Shown: positions 27,561 through 40,413 of the stretch, in pieces
Layout of the letters: each line of letters begins with the position of its first letter
Numbering within the stretch: position 1 is the first letter of the stretch
DNA from: Thuidium tamariscinum
Taxonomy: Eukaryota > Streptophyta > Bryopsida > Hypnales > Thuidiaceae
Assembly: GCA_947034885.2 (NCBI GenBank)
Contig: OX344755.2
Span: 24,559,052-24,623,051, forward strand
Reading direction: 5' to 3'
Length of the DNA stretch: 64,000 bases
The notes under the pieces: generated by a model
What the model was told of the DNA's origin: nothing
The model's database searches: none
Seen by the model: the letters and a program-made list of their open reading frames with translations, nothing else
Program-made: the position numbers and the translations under genes

Positions 27561-29501
27561 GACCTGGGTGGTACGCCACTTTTTGTCACATTGTCACATT
27601 GTGTAGGCATAGAATTTTCATATTGAGTTAGATTAGTTCTTGAAAATTTTCTAAATTTTATTCATGATTGTTCCCAAAAGACAACCATTCCAAATTTTCC
27701 AAATATAGTCTTATTCATGCAAAAATCTTCTAAATCCAAAATTGTAAGCCACTATGGGCCACAACCTCTTTCAGGATTAATGCCCAGACAAAACAAAATA
27801 AAAATATACATATCTATAATTGTCTCCAAAAAATTTGCAACAAATGAATGATTGTCAAATAATGAATGTACTAGAAAACAAAACAAATTCCAAGAAGGAC
27901 TAGAGTGATTGATTCACTCAAATGAAAGGTCCACTCAAAAATCTCGCACAAATAACACAATGCAAGAAATCACATTATTGTACCTGCCCATTGAGCAATA
28001 GAAAGTTGTGATTGGAAACTTAAAATCCATCTATGAAACTGGGTTCTAAGATCTTCACCAAGTTTTCTTGGATCTATTTTAGCCAACTTTGTCACATGCA
28101 GAGTAAGTAGAGTTATTTTAGGTAAAGCTACTAAAGATGGATTTTATTTGGATTTTAGCGATATTTAACTTATTTACAAGTGGAATTTCAACCTAATTGA
28201 GTAAAAACACTCAAACTATGACCAAATACTATATTAGCATGGAACATACCTATTTTAGTTTATACTCTTTTGGAGGCTTTTTATACTATTTTCACACCAT
28301 ATTTTGTAAATTAAAAAAACAAAAAACAATAGTCTTAGGTGAAAAATTAGGGGCTTACAAGGGGCCCTTTTATATTTGCCTTATATCTAAATATCCCCCT
28401 AAAAAATACTTCTTTGTTGTACAAGGGGTATTAAAATATGCATAGACATATCCACCCGAGTTTTTAATACCTCAACTAAGATTTTGTAAGATAGTTAAAA
28501 ATGTAAGAATTGTATTGTTAATGTTACATTTGAAATTTAATTGTGATCTTATTGATTTACTTGAATTTATTGTATGTGGTTTTGTTTTAGTAAAGAAATA
28601 GAAGGTTCCACTAGAAATTAAATATTATAGCTAGTTAAACTCTCCCTCCAAATTCTTCATTCATTGTAGTCTACAAAGCCTAGACTTACTCTTCTTCTTT
28701 TGAGAAGGTCTATTTAAATTTACAAATCATATCAATAATGTTGATACACTTAGTTGGAAGTTGAATTGTAATAGAATTTATGTGTAAACTTGTAAATTAA
28801 TAAAATAGAACTTCAAGGACTTCAAGGACTTAAGGCTTAGAGCAATTGTAGATTAAATCTTAATTCAATTTACATTTTGGCTTTTGAAGCTTGATGCTAC
28901 ATACAATTATTTTATGAATGTTTCAGCTAATCAATTGTTAAATTGTAGGATTAATTTTTGATATCTTGCATCAATTAACAAACCCAAATACATAATAATC
29001 ATTTAAAAGACTTAATAAATGTTCTAATAATGTATTTTTTTTCTTACTTTAAAACCTTGAAATGATAAGATTTTAGATATTTCAATGATTTTTAAAGTGC
29101 TCTCTTAATGTTGTACTATTATTGCTTTTGAATATGTAGAAATTTTTATATAATTGTAGATCATATTCATTATATAATATTATATAATATATTTTCTTTG
29201 AATCCATAGAAATTTTGCATTCAAGTTGTACATGACAATCACTCTGTATTTGCATTTTCCAACCATAATAATTCATTTCCATTTAAACTAGTTTTATCAA
29301 AATTATACCATTTTATTCAAATGAATGCAAGAAATGTTTATGAATAACACCAAGTCATTTGGAGAGTAAAAAATATAAAAACTCAATCAAATTAAATTTA
29401 TTAAAATTACTTTATTCTAAAAATTAAATTGTATTCAAGTTTAAAATTTGTGATTTTTATAAATATTGATAACTTACTAGTTTCATTTTGTATATATGAT
29501 G

Positions 29502-29799
29502 TAAGGTAGGGGGCTGTAAAAGCAACCCTTTACCAGCTGATTTGCATTTTGGGGAAGCTAAACTTTTTAAAACAATTTTTAGTAAATTTTTGTGGTAAGA
29601 AAAATGGAATTGGCATCTAACCCAAGTCGTTTCATGTTTTTTGGACCTTCACGGAATTAGTTATGAATTTTTGAAGTTGACAACACAGTGGTTTCTAAAA
29701 GCGACCCCCTCCTGAAATGTACACTTCTGGTACATGTTAGAGGCAAAATCTACCAGATCACTTTTAGAGACAGGGTTGCTTTTACAGCCCCCTACCTTA
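29502..29799. mobile_element. MITE-like element, 298 bp, perfect 28-bp inverted termini
   Basis: The termini 29502-29529 and 29772-29799 are perfect inverted repeats 28 bp long, beginning TAAGGTAGGGGGCTGTAAAA. The interior has no reading frame. No convincing target-site duplication is visible beyond a possible TA, so the superfamily is open. The perfect termini suggest a fairly young insertion or continuing homogenisation. Confidence 0.85.
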
Positions 29800-30018
29800 T
29801 ATTTTTGACAAAATATATTAAATGACACATATGAACAGTATTACTTCATTAAATGTATTGTGCAATGTACATTTTTCATTAATCTACTAAGTAAAATTGA
29901 TGCAATCAATAAAAATTACAAACACGTACAAAATAATTCTTCATAATAAACTCAATATCATGAATCTATATTATGCATTTATTGTACACATTTTTATTCA
30001 TGTATTAAAATATGCCAA

Positions 30019-33000
30019 CTAAGAAATATCAATATCATTTCGTGGATCAAAGTTTATCAATGTATGTTGTACAGACGGAGGAACTAAGCTGAATCTTTTT
30101 GTTGATGGGTGATAATAAAACCTGTTGAAATAAATATATATATCCATCAATTTTCTTAAATCATTATAAAATAAATATCGTAATTATATATAAGTATGTA
30201 CACTTATTTATATATTTGCAAGGTAAGTTTCAAACAAGTTACAAGTCAAAAAATTTGAACAAAAAAATGAACACATGGCAAATTTCATTAAAATGGCAGT
30301 ATTCCATATACCATTTTTCAGATTGCACGGTTTGAACTAAAAATTGACATCCAAGACATGTATTGGTTTTTTAAACATCTGAATTACATATAACTTTCCA
30401 AAATCTGTGCCAAGCCGCACAATTTGAAACATCTTAGATAGGTATAGATTTCAAACATCTATAAGACTATAACACATAGATTTCAAAAATTTATGATGGA
30501 TTTAGATTTCAGACTGCATAGTCTAACCTATGCAAAGTGTTAAACTAATGGAATGCTACCATTTTAACAAAATTTGCCATATATTGTCTTTGCCTATCAA
30601 GGTTGACAAAAAAACAATTCTTAGAATCAATGCTTGTTTTTTTCAAGATTTATTTACTAGATTTTTTTAGACATAAGATAACAAATTTTCAGAATATTAT
30701 TTGGATATATATTTTTCTGACAAATTAAATAAATATTTGAAAAAGAATGTGCATCTTCATAGTTAGTTATAATATTATAAGTTTTAAATAAATAAACCTT
30801 ATATTATACATATTTACTTCAATAAAATATACAAGAAATTTATATATAATTTATTATCTAAAATAGAATGATAAATATAGATCATATTATATTGTAGATT
30901 TTTTCTTAAAGATTATATTATCATTGTCAAAATAAAACCTTTGACCACGTTCATTTTTGTGTTCTTGCCATCCTTGTTGCAAATATGACGCTTTCATATC
31001 ATCATCATCTTCATTTATTTTCAATTCATTTAAATCCATAGACAATGATTCACTCTGAAATATGGATGATACAAAAATATTATGGATGAATGAAAAATTT
31101 ACTTTTTTTTTGGTTTAGGATATTTTTAATTTTCTTTTTAATTTGATTAGTTTTATTGAAGTAAATAAATTCCATTATAACATATTTTATCTTTTTAAAA
31201 TAAATTACAAAAATATTTTTCTTCTATTTTGCTCGGAAAGTTTCTAAAATGTGATCAATATTAAAATATTGAATGACTTTCAAAACATTCAACAATATTT
31301 CTCAAAATCTATATTAATAATCCTAGATGAATTGTTTAATTTTTTTAATTTTTTTTAATGATAATAAATAAATTTATCTTATATATAGAGTCATCAAAAT
31401 CATCACACATCTTCAAGAATCTCATTTCATGGTTAATCACCACATTTATTGAATAATTGAACACTCACTGCACTTGTTTGTGAATAGCTTGGTGTGCTTT
31501 TTTGGGCAACTCCTCCTCGAATAGCATTGCAATTGCCTTCATAAAATTCATCATTAGATTCATTGTAATCATTGCAATCTTGAATAGTACATGCATTTTG
31601 TATTCTTCTTTCAATTGGTGAACATGATCGACCATGTAAAGGTGTCCAAGATGCAGGATATCGTCGAGGTAGAAGATAAAAGTTTGCCATCAAGTTATTA
31701 CTTCTATAATGGTTGATGGATGATCCAATATTAGAAAAACAATCACATTGATGGTAATTGTCATTGAGCTCACAACAAGAATTGCAAGCTATATTGTCAT
31801 TATAACATATTTTAGAGTTATTTATTGCTTCACGTTGCATATATTTGCAAGGTACGCAATCACTTTTGGTAGAATTACATGAATCTTTGATAGTATGTCG
31901 GAGACACTCACATTGCACACATTCATTTTTATTAGACTTACAACAATCTTTGGAGCTTTGCAATTGTATTTCATTACAACGGATTTCTTTAGAATCACAA
32001 ATATCATCATGATCAGTTTCACATATTTGATTTTTCTTTTTTGGCCTACCATCTTGGCTAACAATTTTTTTGAGTTTACGATATTTTAGATAAGATTTTT
32101 TCTTATTATGTTTTTCACTACAACAATCTTCAGATTCACTACTAGTATTGTAATGCAAAAGATCATATTGTTTTTGTTTAAGAGCTTTTGTCAAATTGTG
32201 TATCCTTTCATCTTCAAAACTTGAAGAAGACTCATTTTTTTTATTCTTGTCTCTAAAAGAACATGAGGTTTTCAATCTTTTCTTTAGTTTTGGAAATTTT
32301 GGAAATTTTGGTATAGAAATAGGATAAGGTTGAAATTTATTCATTATTTGAGAAGTATTCATATTTTTGCCACTACATCCTAATATTTAAGAGTAATAAT
32401 TCACATTAATGATTTATAATATAAAATAGAAATAAAATATTTGGAAGTTTCTAGATTAAAAATATGTAAAAGATATTATTATTGCATGATATTCAAATCT
32501 TATGACTATTTGTTTATAATGATTTCATAATTTTTCAAGAGAATTTTGTACAAAAGAACTACCTCCATTTTCAATGAACAATTGAACAATTCCTCCACCA
32601 CCACTTTTGTCACACAAAGTATTATCTTGTGGTATGGGTAATTGAACATGACGATGATCATCAACATTTTCATATTTTGGTTCCAAAGTCAATCTGTGTC
32701 TTGATTCATATTTTGACTCATGTCTTGGCTCAAATTTTAGTTGTGGTTGTACTTTAGGAACCTTGTGGGAAAAAAGTAAAACTTTTTTTTCAAATATGGC
32801 ATCAAAATTAAATATATGAAATTTGAAAATGAAATTGATCACATTTAATTTACATTTATTTGATGATGAATATTTTTAGTACAAATAAAAAAGAATTAGG
32901 ATGTTATATGAAATTCTTATATGTATTTACAAAAAATTCAATCTAAAAATAATTAGAACTATTATATTTGAATATCAAATAACTTCATGAGTAACTTCCA

Positions 33001-36000
33001 ATTGTGAAGAATAATTAAATATATTACTTTAGTTTCAATTTTTTTATACCTCTTTTAATCTATAATAATGATTGGAATCAACTTCATCTTTTGTTTTGTG
33101 ACATCTTTTATAATATTTTTTTTCTTTGCTATCATCATCAGATTCTGAGAGATTATCTTTACTACTATATCTTTGGTATTTTTTTTGAGACTTATATTTT
33201 GTAATTGGTCTTTTGTCATGGTCTCTATAACTTTCATCTTCAATATTTTCTTCACATATATTTGGTTCTAATTCTTCAACACAATTTTCAATATTTACAT
33301 CGTTTGGATAATAATATTCATTGTCGTCACAATAATATGGAGGTCTTTTATATTCCTCTTCATCTGCTTCCATCTAACATAAAAGATCATTTGTCAATTT
33401 ACAAATCAATATAAATATATATAATTTTAATTATTCAACTTAATTTTTAAATTTAAATAAATGTAAAAAATTAATATAAGAAAAAAATTGGTTGTATTAA
33501 ATGAAGTTCATATACAGTCTTTAATTAGGGTGGATTTTGAAATTTCAAGTTTAAGAAAATATCTATTCATGTAGGTACGATTTAATACCTTTACAGAATG
33601 CTTTGAAGAAATGATTTCTTTAGCAATATCAACTGATCTTCCAATTGCCCCCATCCATTCTGTCATTTCTTCCTACAAATATTCAAATTATGAAATTTTA
33701 ATATCATCAAAAAAATTCTACTAAATTGTTATATTATGTGAAACAATAATTTTTAAGTTTATGAACAAGAGTCTTACAAATATTTGTGTTTTTCAAATGC
33801 TACAAACTTAATAATGTCAAAATCAAGAAATGAATATGTAATAAAAACATATATACAAATACATATTATAATGACAAATACCACATTTGGTGCTACTAGA
33901 TTGATGCTTTTAATACCAGGTATCATTATTTCAAATTCAAGTCCTTGTACCATCTAAGCCCTACAAGAATTCATCGTAACATTATTCCCTATTATATTTT
34001 TGAATATAATAATCATTAAATGAAAAATCAATGTAATGTTGATATTGATATCTTAATAATTGATAGCATAATTTAATATAAAATTGAATCATTGAATGTA
34101 TTATAATAATTTATCAAATTATACAACTACATCTAATGTCTCACATGAATACTTGCTTCAAGTACACTTGTTACAAAATGTACATGTTGTCCTGTAATTT
34201 TTTGGCTCTGTTATAAAATACAATGTTTTTATATAAATATATAGGAATTCTTTCTTTATCTTTATACAAATATTAACATTAAATACATCTCAAAATGTAC
34301 AAAACAATCTACTATATGTTACTTGATTACAATAAAGTTTACCTTAAATATAAAAAACTTTCCTACAATAACAATTATATAGCATTTGTCACTCTTGACT
34401 ATTGTTCCAGATTTCTTCTTAGTCAATAGTCCAAATTTGAGTATTTTAGGATTCTGATTATAAAATCAAATTCATTTCACAATAAGTAATTTAGTATGCA
34501 ATTTTCACAACTTAAATTTATAACAATAGATAGAATTTTAGTTATTTATTTGATTTATACTATCTTTAACTTAATACATTTAAAATCTATAAATCTCTTA
34601 AAATTTAAAATTTAAATAAATTCAAATTTAAAAAATAATAATAAAGTGCTAACATAGTAGAAAAATATTAGTTTAAAGATACTTTTATAAAAATTCATCA
34701 ATATTATCCTACCAATCCAACAATTGTAGGATCTGCAGAAGATATACAATCTTCCGCACATAGATTACCTCCCACACACTACATAACATTGCCATAAAAG
34801 AAGACATTTGAAGTAGAGTTTGAAAGAAAATTTAATTCATTTCATTTTAATCTTTAAAAAACTAAGATGGAAGAGGAACTAAAAATCATGCTTCTAATGA
34901 TCTTGTTTCAATGATTGTATATGAAGACTATAAATGGATTTTATTATAATATGTTCTAACCTCTTTCAAACATCAATATACCTCCAATACATGTGCAAGA
35001 CACCTTTTCTCTTCTTGATTTTGTGTAACCAATTGCCATTGCTCTGTACTGCATAAAAATCATAGAGCTATAAATGCATGTATATTAGGTAATTTTACAT
35101 AAATGATATCCTTAAAATTTTAAATTTTAGAATTAATTTTGAATTCATAAATTTAACTCCAATTAAATCCTTCTGAAACTTTACAACTTGTTAAAAAATA
35201 TATCAAATTTCATGTGAATATTTCTTGAAATTATATGTAGTTAAATTTTGACCTAAACCACATAATCACTAATGGTGATCGAAGCATGTCATTGGATTGA
35301 TATCCAACATTGCGATTTTGCCAAGCAAAAAATGGTTTGGACTACAAACAAAACAATTTATATTTATTATAAAGTATATAAATACACAAATATAAGTATA
35401 AATTTATATTGATAAATTAATGCAATGTTATATTAAAAATACATGTCAAAGAATACTAATTTTTGCAAAATAAAATCACATATTTGATACTTGTCAAAGT
35501 CATAATTTAAAGAATTAGAAGCAAATTTGATTATATTTATTAAAATTTTAAAAACAAAATATTCTAGATTAGATTGATTCTAAATTAAATCAAATCAAAT
35601 TAAATTGAGCAAATACATTGACAACACGATCACTATGTTGTAGTCGAAAGAGGTGGCTCAAAAAATCCACCTCAAGTATACAAGTCTTCCATTCACCAAT
35701 CTACATTACTACCAAAATGTTTTTTTGTTTTTGTTTTTTCTTTAGGAAGTAATTTTTTATAGTATCAATTATATAATTTTAACTTCAAATAATCATATGT
35801 TTTATTTGGCAATCTTTTCATTTAAAACCATCCAAGATAGAATTGAAGTAAATAACATTATATTAAAAAATTAAAAAATTTGAGAGCTTCTAAAATGGAT
35901 ATTACAAAATTTGAAATTCATAAGATGTATTATAGTTTCTTGCATACAAACATTAGAAAGATACTTTTTTTCCAATGTTGAACCATTTGCCTCTTTGTGG

Positions 36001-37739
36001 TTGTCCATTAGGATTTAAATTATTGTAGGAAACGTGAAATGAAAAGAGTTGGGTATAATTTAATTGAATATTAGATTCTTTAGTATCAAATGAAGTTAAA
36101 GGCTCCAATAAAGTGCCTTCTTGTAATACATCTAGATCCTAAAAGTGAAACGACTTGCATTTTACCTCATAAAATTTGTAACTAATTTTAATAAAATTAT
36201 TTCAAATGAATGAATATATTAAAACATTTATTTTGATTAGAATTTTAATTGATACGGATTATTGAATTCTTAAAATGAAATATTTTAAATAAAATTAAGA
36301 AAAAATATCATATTCTGATATTCAAAAGTGAAAATGAATCTTGCATATTTTTTCTAATTCAACTTACAAAGTCATTGTCCATACCAACATCAAATTGTTG
36401 GCTTTGTTGTGAGCCATTAGAAAATTTGTTTTGTTGAAAATTGTCTATTGCATCCGCTTGTAAAGGAAGAATCTATAGAATACCAAATGATTATTATGAT
36501 ACAAATTAAGATATGATTCAATTTTCTTGGACAAGAATTTATATTTTAAAACCATAATACATGGAAAAATATTAATTAAGAAATTTCCAATCAAAATTTT
36601 AGTTATAAGAATAGCCAATCATATATTGAAATAAAAGACAATTATATATTTCAATCAAATGAATAACTAATTTTTAGTTTATAAATATTTCAAAATGATT
36701 GTTTTTATCTCAAATTCAAAATAATCAAGATATAAGAATGTTTAAAATAAGCTATTTTATTAGTATACATAATAATGCTATTGAAAATATTTGTAATATA
36801 TAGAAATGTGAATGTAGGAAAGGCACCTACTGGTTGTCGAGGTTCCAATGGAAGTGGTGGAGGTCTAATTGGCATTTGAGGCATCATTCCTTGCATCATT
36901 GGTTGACCTACAAATCCTTGAGATTGTTGGAGACTACCAAATGGTGGTCTTGTACCTACACTTTCTTGTTGCATATTATTTTGTATCATGGAAGATCGAG
37001 GTTGATTCATTCCTTCCATGATAAGAGGCCTCATTGGCCCTCCTAATTGTTGTACATTGCTTTGTATTAATGGAGGTCTCATATGCCCTCCAAATTTTTG
37101 TAAATTGGCTTGCATTATAGGAGGCTTCAATATCACTCCTGATTGTTGCAAATTGTTGTGTATCAATGGAGGCCCTTGTGGAGGCTTTATAGATCCAATT
37201 GGTTGTTGTAGATTGCCTTGCATAATTGAAGGCCTTACTACAATTCCACTTAAGTTTTGTGGTCTAGGAACTCCTGGCATCATTAGAGGATTTAGTGGCC
37301 CTATTGGTTGTTGTAGGTTACCTTTTATTGTTGAAGGTTTCATTGCCCCTCTCATTAGTTGTGCTTGATTTATTCCTTGCATCATAGATGGTTTCATTGG
37401 CCCTCCAAGTTGTGGAGGATTGCCTTGTAGTGGAGGTCTCATGGACCCACTTGGTTGTTGAGGATTGCCTTGAAGATGAGGTCTTATGGGCCCAAGTGAT
37501 TGTAGAGGGTTTCCTTGCAATGGAAGAGGTCTTATTTGACTTGCCCTTGGTTGTTGAAGATTGCCTTGAACCATTGGTGGTCTTACTTGTTCTAGTTGTG
37601 ACAAATAATTTATTGCTTGTATCATTGGTGGTCTCATTGGTGCCACTTGTTGCAAAGGTCTTATCATCCCACTGGATTGCTGCAAATTTGTTTGTATCAT
37701 TGGAGGTCTAATCATTCGATTTTGTTGTTGAGGATTCAT
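30019..37739 (-). CDS. Unrecognised large protein with PH-like and C-terminal WW domains
   Basis: Sixteen exons, about 1,155 residues, every junction in phase: 37739-36831, 36472-36368, 36138-35965, 35700-35617, 35341-35262, 35048-34982, 34778-34713, 34453-34343, 34207-34145, 33953-33882, 33672-33589, 33373-33050, 32761-32563, 32379-31469, 31054-30939, 30121-30019. Residues 1-303 are Pro/Met/Gln-rich imperfect repeats on a RPP..QGN.QQ theme, ending in PPPLPLEP. Residues 339-495 form an unknown folded-looking region (WFNIGKK, SKPFFAWQNRNVGYQ). Residues about 498-600 look like a PH domain: FGLLTKKKSGTIVKSDKCY, GKFFIFK, LEFEIMIPGIKSINLVAP, EEMTEWMGAIGRS. Residues 606-1083 are charged, then Cys-rich (about 900-990). 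Residues 1108-1137 form a WW domain split over the last two exons (LQQGWQEHKNERGQR / FYYHPSTKRFSLVPP); the second conserved Trp is Leu. The frame upstream of the chosen ATG stays open for about 20 codons, so an extra 5' exon is possible. A lipid-binding, Pro-motif-binding adaptor is an inference. Codons are AT-rich like the surroundings. Confidence 0.8.
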
Positions 37740-40293
37740 AATTTCATACCACTTTATATTTACTTTTGTATGATGTGTTTTCTTAAATTGTTGTATTGTT
37801 CAAGTTGCTATAAAACTTTTATGAATAATAGACTACTATCAATATATAAATTTAAATATTATAAAATACATGCCAACTAGTCTTCATGATCAATTCATTC
37901 TCATATTTTTATAACTTAATTTGTTTTATTTTCATTTAGTATATTTCAAGAATATACTTCAAAATAAACTAATTTACATACTCAAGTGATGTTATAGAAT
38001 ATATACTTAACCATAAATAGGCTACAATTTGTATCATAAATTTACATGAATAAATTTACATATAAAATCCTAATTTCTCAACAATCAATGCATTTCAATA
38101 CATTTATGCCCAAATATCACAATAAACTAATATTAGATTCTATGCACTGCAAAATTTAAGGATTTCTTTGAATAAAAGACTAGAAGGCATTGTCAAAAAA
38201 AATTCTATAATTTTCTTAGTAGTGAGTTTATTCTTTGAGTTTTATTTATTTTTTCCTTCTACACCATCTAAAATATAATTTTCAAATTTAAAATTTGTTG
38301 ATGCAACGTAAAATTAACATCATGACATTGGGAATCGTCAAGATAATAAAACAATAGTTTTGTACAAAATACAATTTCTTGAAAATCTTAATTGTAAAAA
38401 CAAAAAAAAATTCTTCTTCACTGTTGATTGTATGGTTTTCTTCTATAAAACTTAGAATTAGATATGATAATTTGCTTTCTAAACATTTAAACCTATTTCA
38501 AGGTTATAAATTCTAATTCATACAATTGAATAAAAGTATATAACATTCAAAGAAAAAATTTAGGTTAAAAAATGGTTTAGATGATTTTGTATTTGATTTC
38601 ATTATAGCCTTGCACTTTACAGCTCCTAAGATTGAGAAAAGTTAGGAAAAAAATGACCTAATGTAGTCATTTATGTTACATTTCATCTTTGTTGGACTTT
38701 GAGTAGTCACCTACATTACAAAAGACTTCTAAAAGTTTTCAAGAGCAATGAATGAAGCTTGAAGAGTTCCAATTGATATATGTACAGAAAGAAAGAGAAA
38801 GAGTAATAAGAAAAAATTACATTACAAATGATTTTTTTAGTTTTTCTAAAAGAAGACAATTACAAAGTATTATTTTTTAAACTTAAAATCTATTTATAAA
38901 TTTATTATAAGATTGATCTTTTTAAATTATTATATAAATTAAAATACCAAAATCTTAAATCTTATAAAATGGAGATTGAACAATTTAAAGAGACTTGGAC
39001 TTTTCATCTTAGTAGAATGCATAGTGTATCAATTAAAAATTGAAAAGGCAATTGAATTGTTAGCAAAATGGTTGTAGTGTAGATCTATAAAGGTGAAAGT
39101 ATTGAAAAGTTTTCAATGACAAAATGGAATGTTGAAGTATGAGGAATGTGAAGGAAGAAATGTGGTGCAAGGTAGGTTTCGTGTAAGATCCTAAAACCTT
39201 CTTAATTTAGATCCGCAAGAACATTATAGCCTTCAAAAGTATGGAGTTGGTAGCATAGAACTATATAAAATTGCAGACAAAAAGGGTGCTACTAGTCGCT
39301 CTAGATCTAGGATTGGATTACTCATTTCTTCAATGCTTGATCTTATATACATTTTTTACATTTATAAATACATTGTAGAGTTTGAAAGCATGGAGTTAAC
39401 CACTTATAACTCCACACACTACTAGGGGGTGACTTGCATTTCTAAAATCTAGATCTAGATATGATCCAAGTTTTGTGTTGCTAATTGCCATTACACATTT
39501 TTTTAACCTAATACCCAATTAGTCTACATTGATCTTTGTGAAATTGTGTTTAGTGTACAAAATGGTATCATATAACTAAAGGATGATGTGTTGAAAAATA
39601 GACACTAGTAAGCAATTGACTTTATGAATTTCCACAAAAAACATAAAAGGACTCTAAGAGAACATAACCCTATTAAAAAGATGGATTACACAAGTATGGA
39701 TTCTATCATGCAGAGATAGAGACCATAGTAGTTCTTCACAAAACCTATTCATGACAAGAGAAATTGAAAACAAAGCCATGAGGCCCACATCATGATTTTC
39801 CATTAGTCCAAAATCATAAGACACAAGATAGCCAAGCTCATTTACACCCTTATGGACAAATTGACATAAGGCCTATACATCTTGAGGTCTTACAAGTTAC
39901 AACTCCTTCTTTAGCACAAAGAATGAGTCTCCCTTGCTAGTTTTCAAATAAAATGAGGCAAGATTCCTTGTTGAATATTGCAATTATCAACTTTTAGACA
40001 AGAGCTACTTTGCATAAGGAACTTGAGATCCAAACTCTCTATATTGAAATTAGTACTAAAGACAATTATAAAGACACTAAACTTCTATTTATACATCTTC
40101 AAACAATAAAAAAGATAAAAATATCTTAGCCCAATGTATTTTGATTTATATTTTGATTTATGTAAAAATATATAAATCAAAATTTTAATTTAAAAAAAAA
40201 ATTGTATTATCTTCACTAATTAGAAATTTTAATTGAATTGTGCAATAATTTTATTTTGCTTAATTTTCATTTCATGACTTTTAACATTATTTA

Positions 40294-40410
40294 TACAATT
40301 AACAAAAGAATTTGTGCACTTTTTGACACTTATTATATAAAATTTTAATGCTTTTTTCATCACTTTTGTATTAGATTCCTTCTACTTTAATTTTCAACTA
40401 TTTAAAATTC
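40294..40410. repeat. 117-bp direct repeat, left copy
   Basis: Runs from TACAATTAAC to TTTAAAATTC. It is repeated nearly exactly at 41600-41716. The two copies abut the two ends of the element at 40414-41595. Confidence 0.85.
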
Positions 40411-40413
40411 TGT

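Larger units (their letters stand above)
24121..30018. other. AT-rich intergenic region with degenerate repeats
   Basis: No gene could be assembled. Two - strand open frames (24741-25031 and 25716-26033) are longer than expected by chance in DNA this AT-rich and could be relics of a transposon or a lost gene, but no domain is recognised and no splice chain joins them. The region also holds the separately listed repeats, a hairpin and one inverted-repeat element. Confidence 0.5.

Noticed and set aside
28197..28445. 82-codon + strand frame
   Set aside because: No domain, no splice partners, composition like the surrounding intergenic DNA.
37018..37711. + strand frames of 107-116 codons
   Set aside because: Antisense shadows of the repetitive Pro/Gln exon; the - strand frame joins to 15 more exons in phase.
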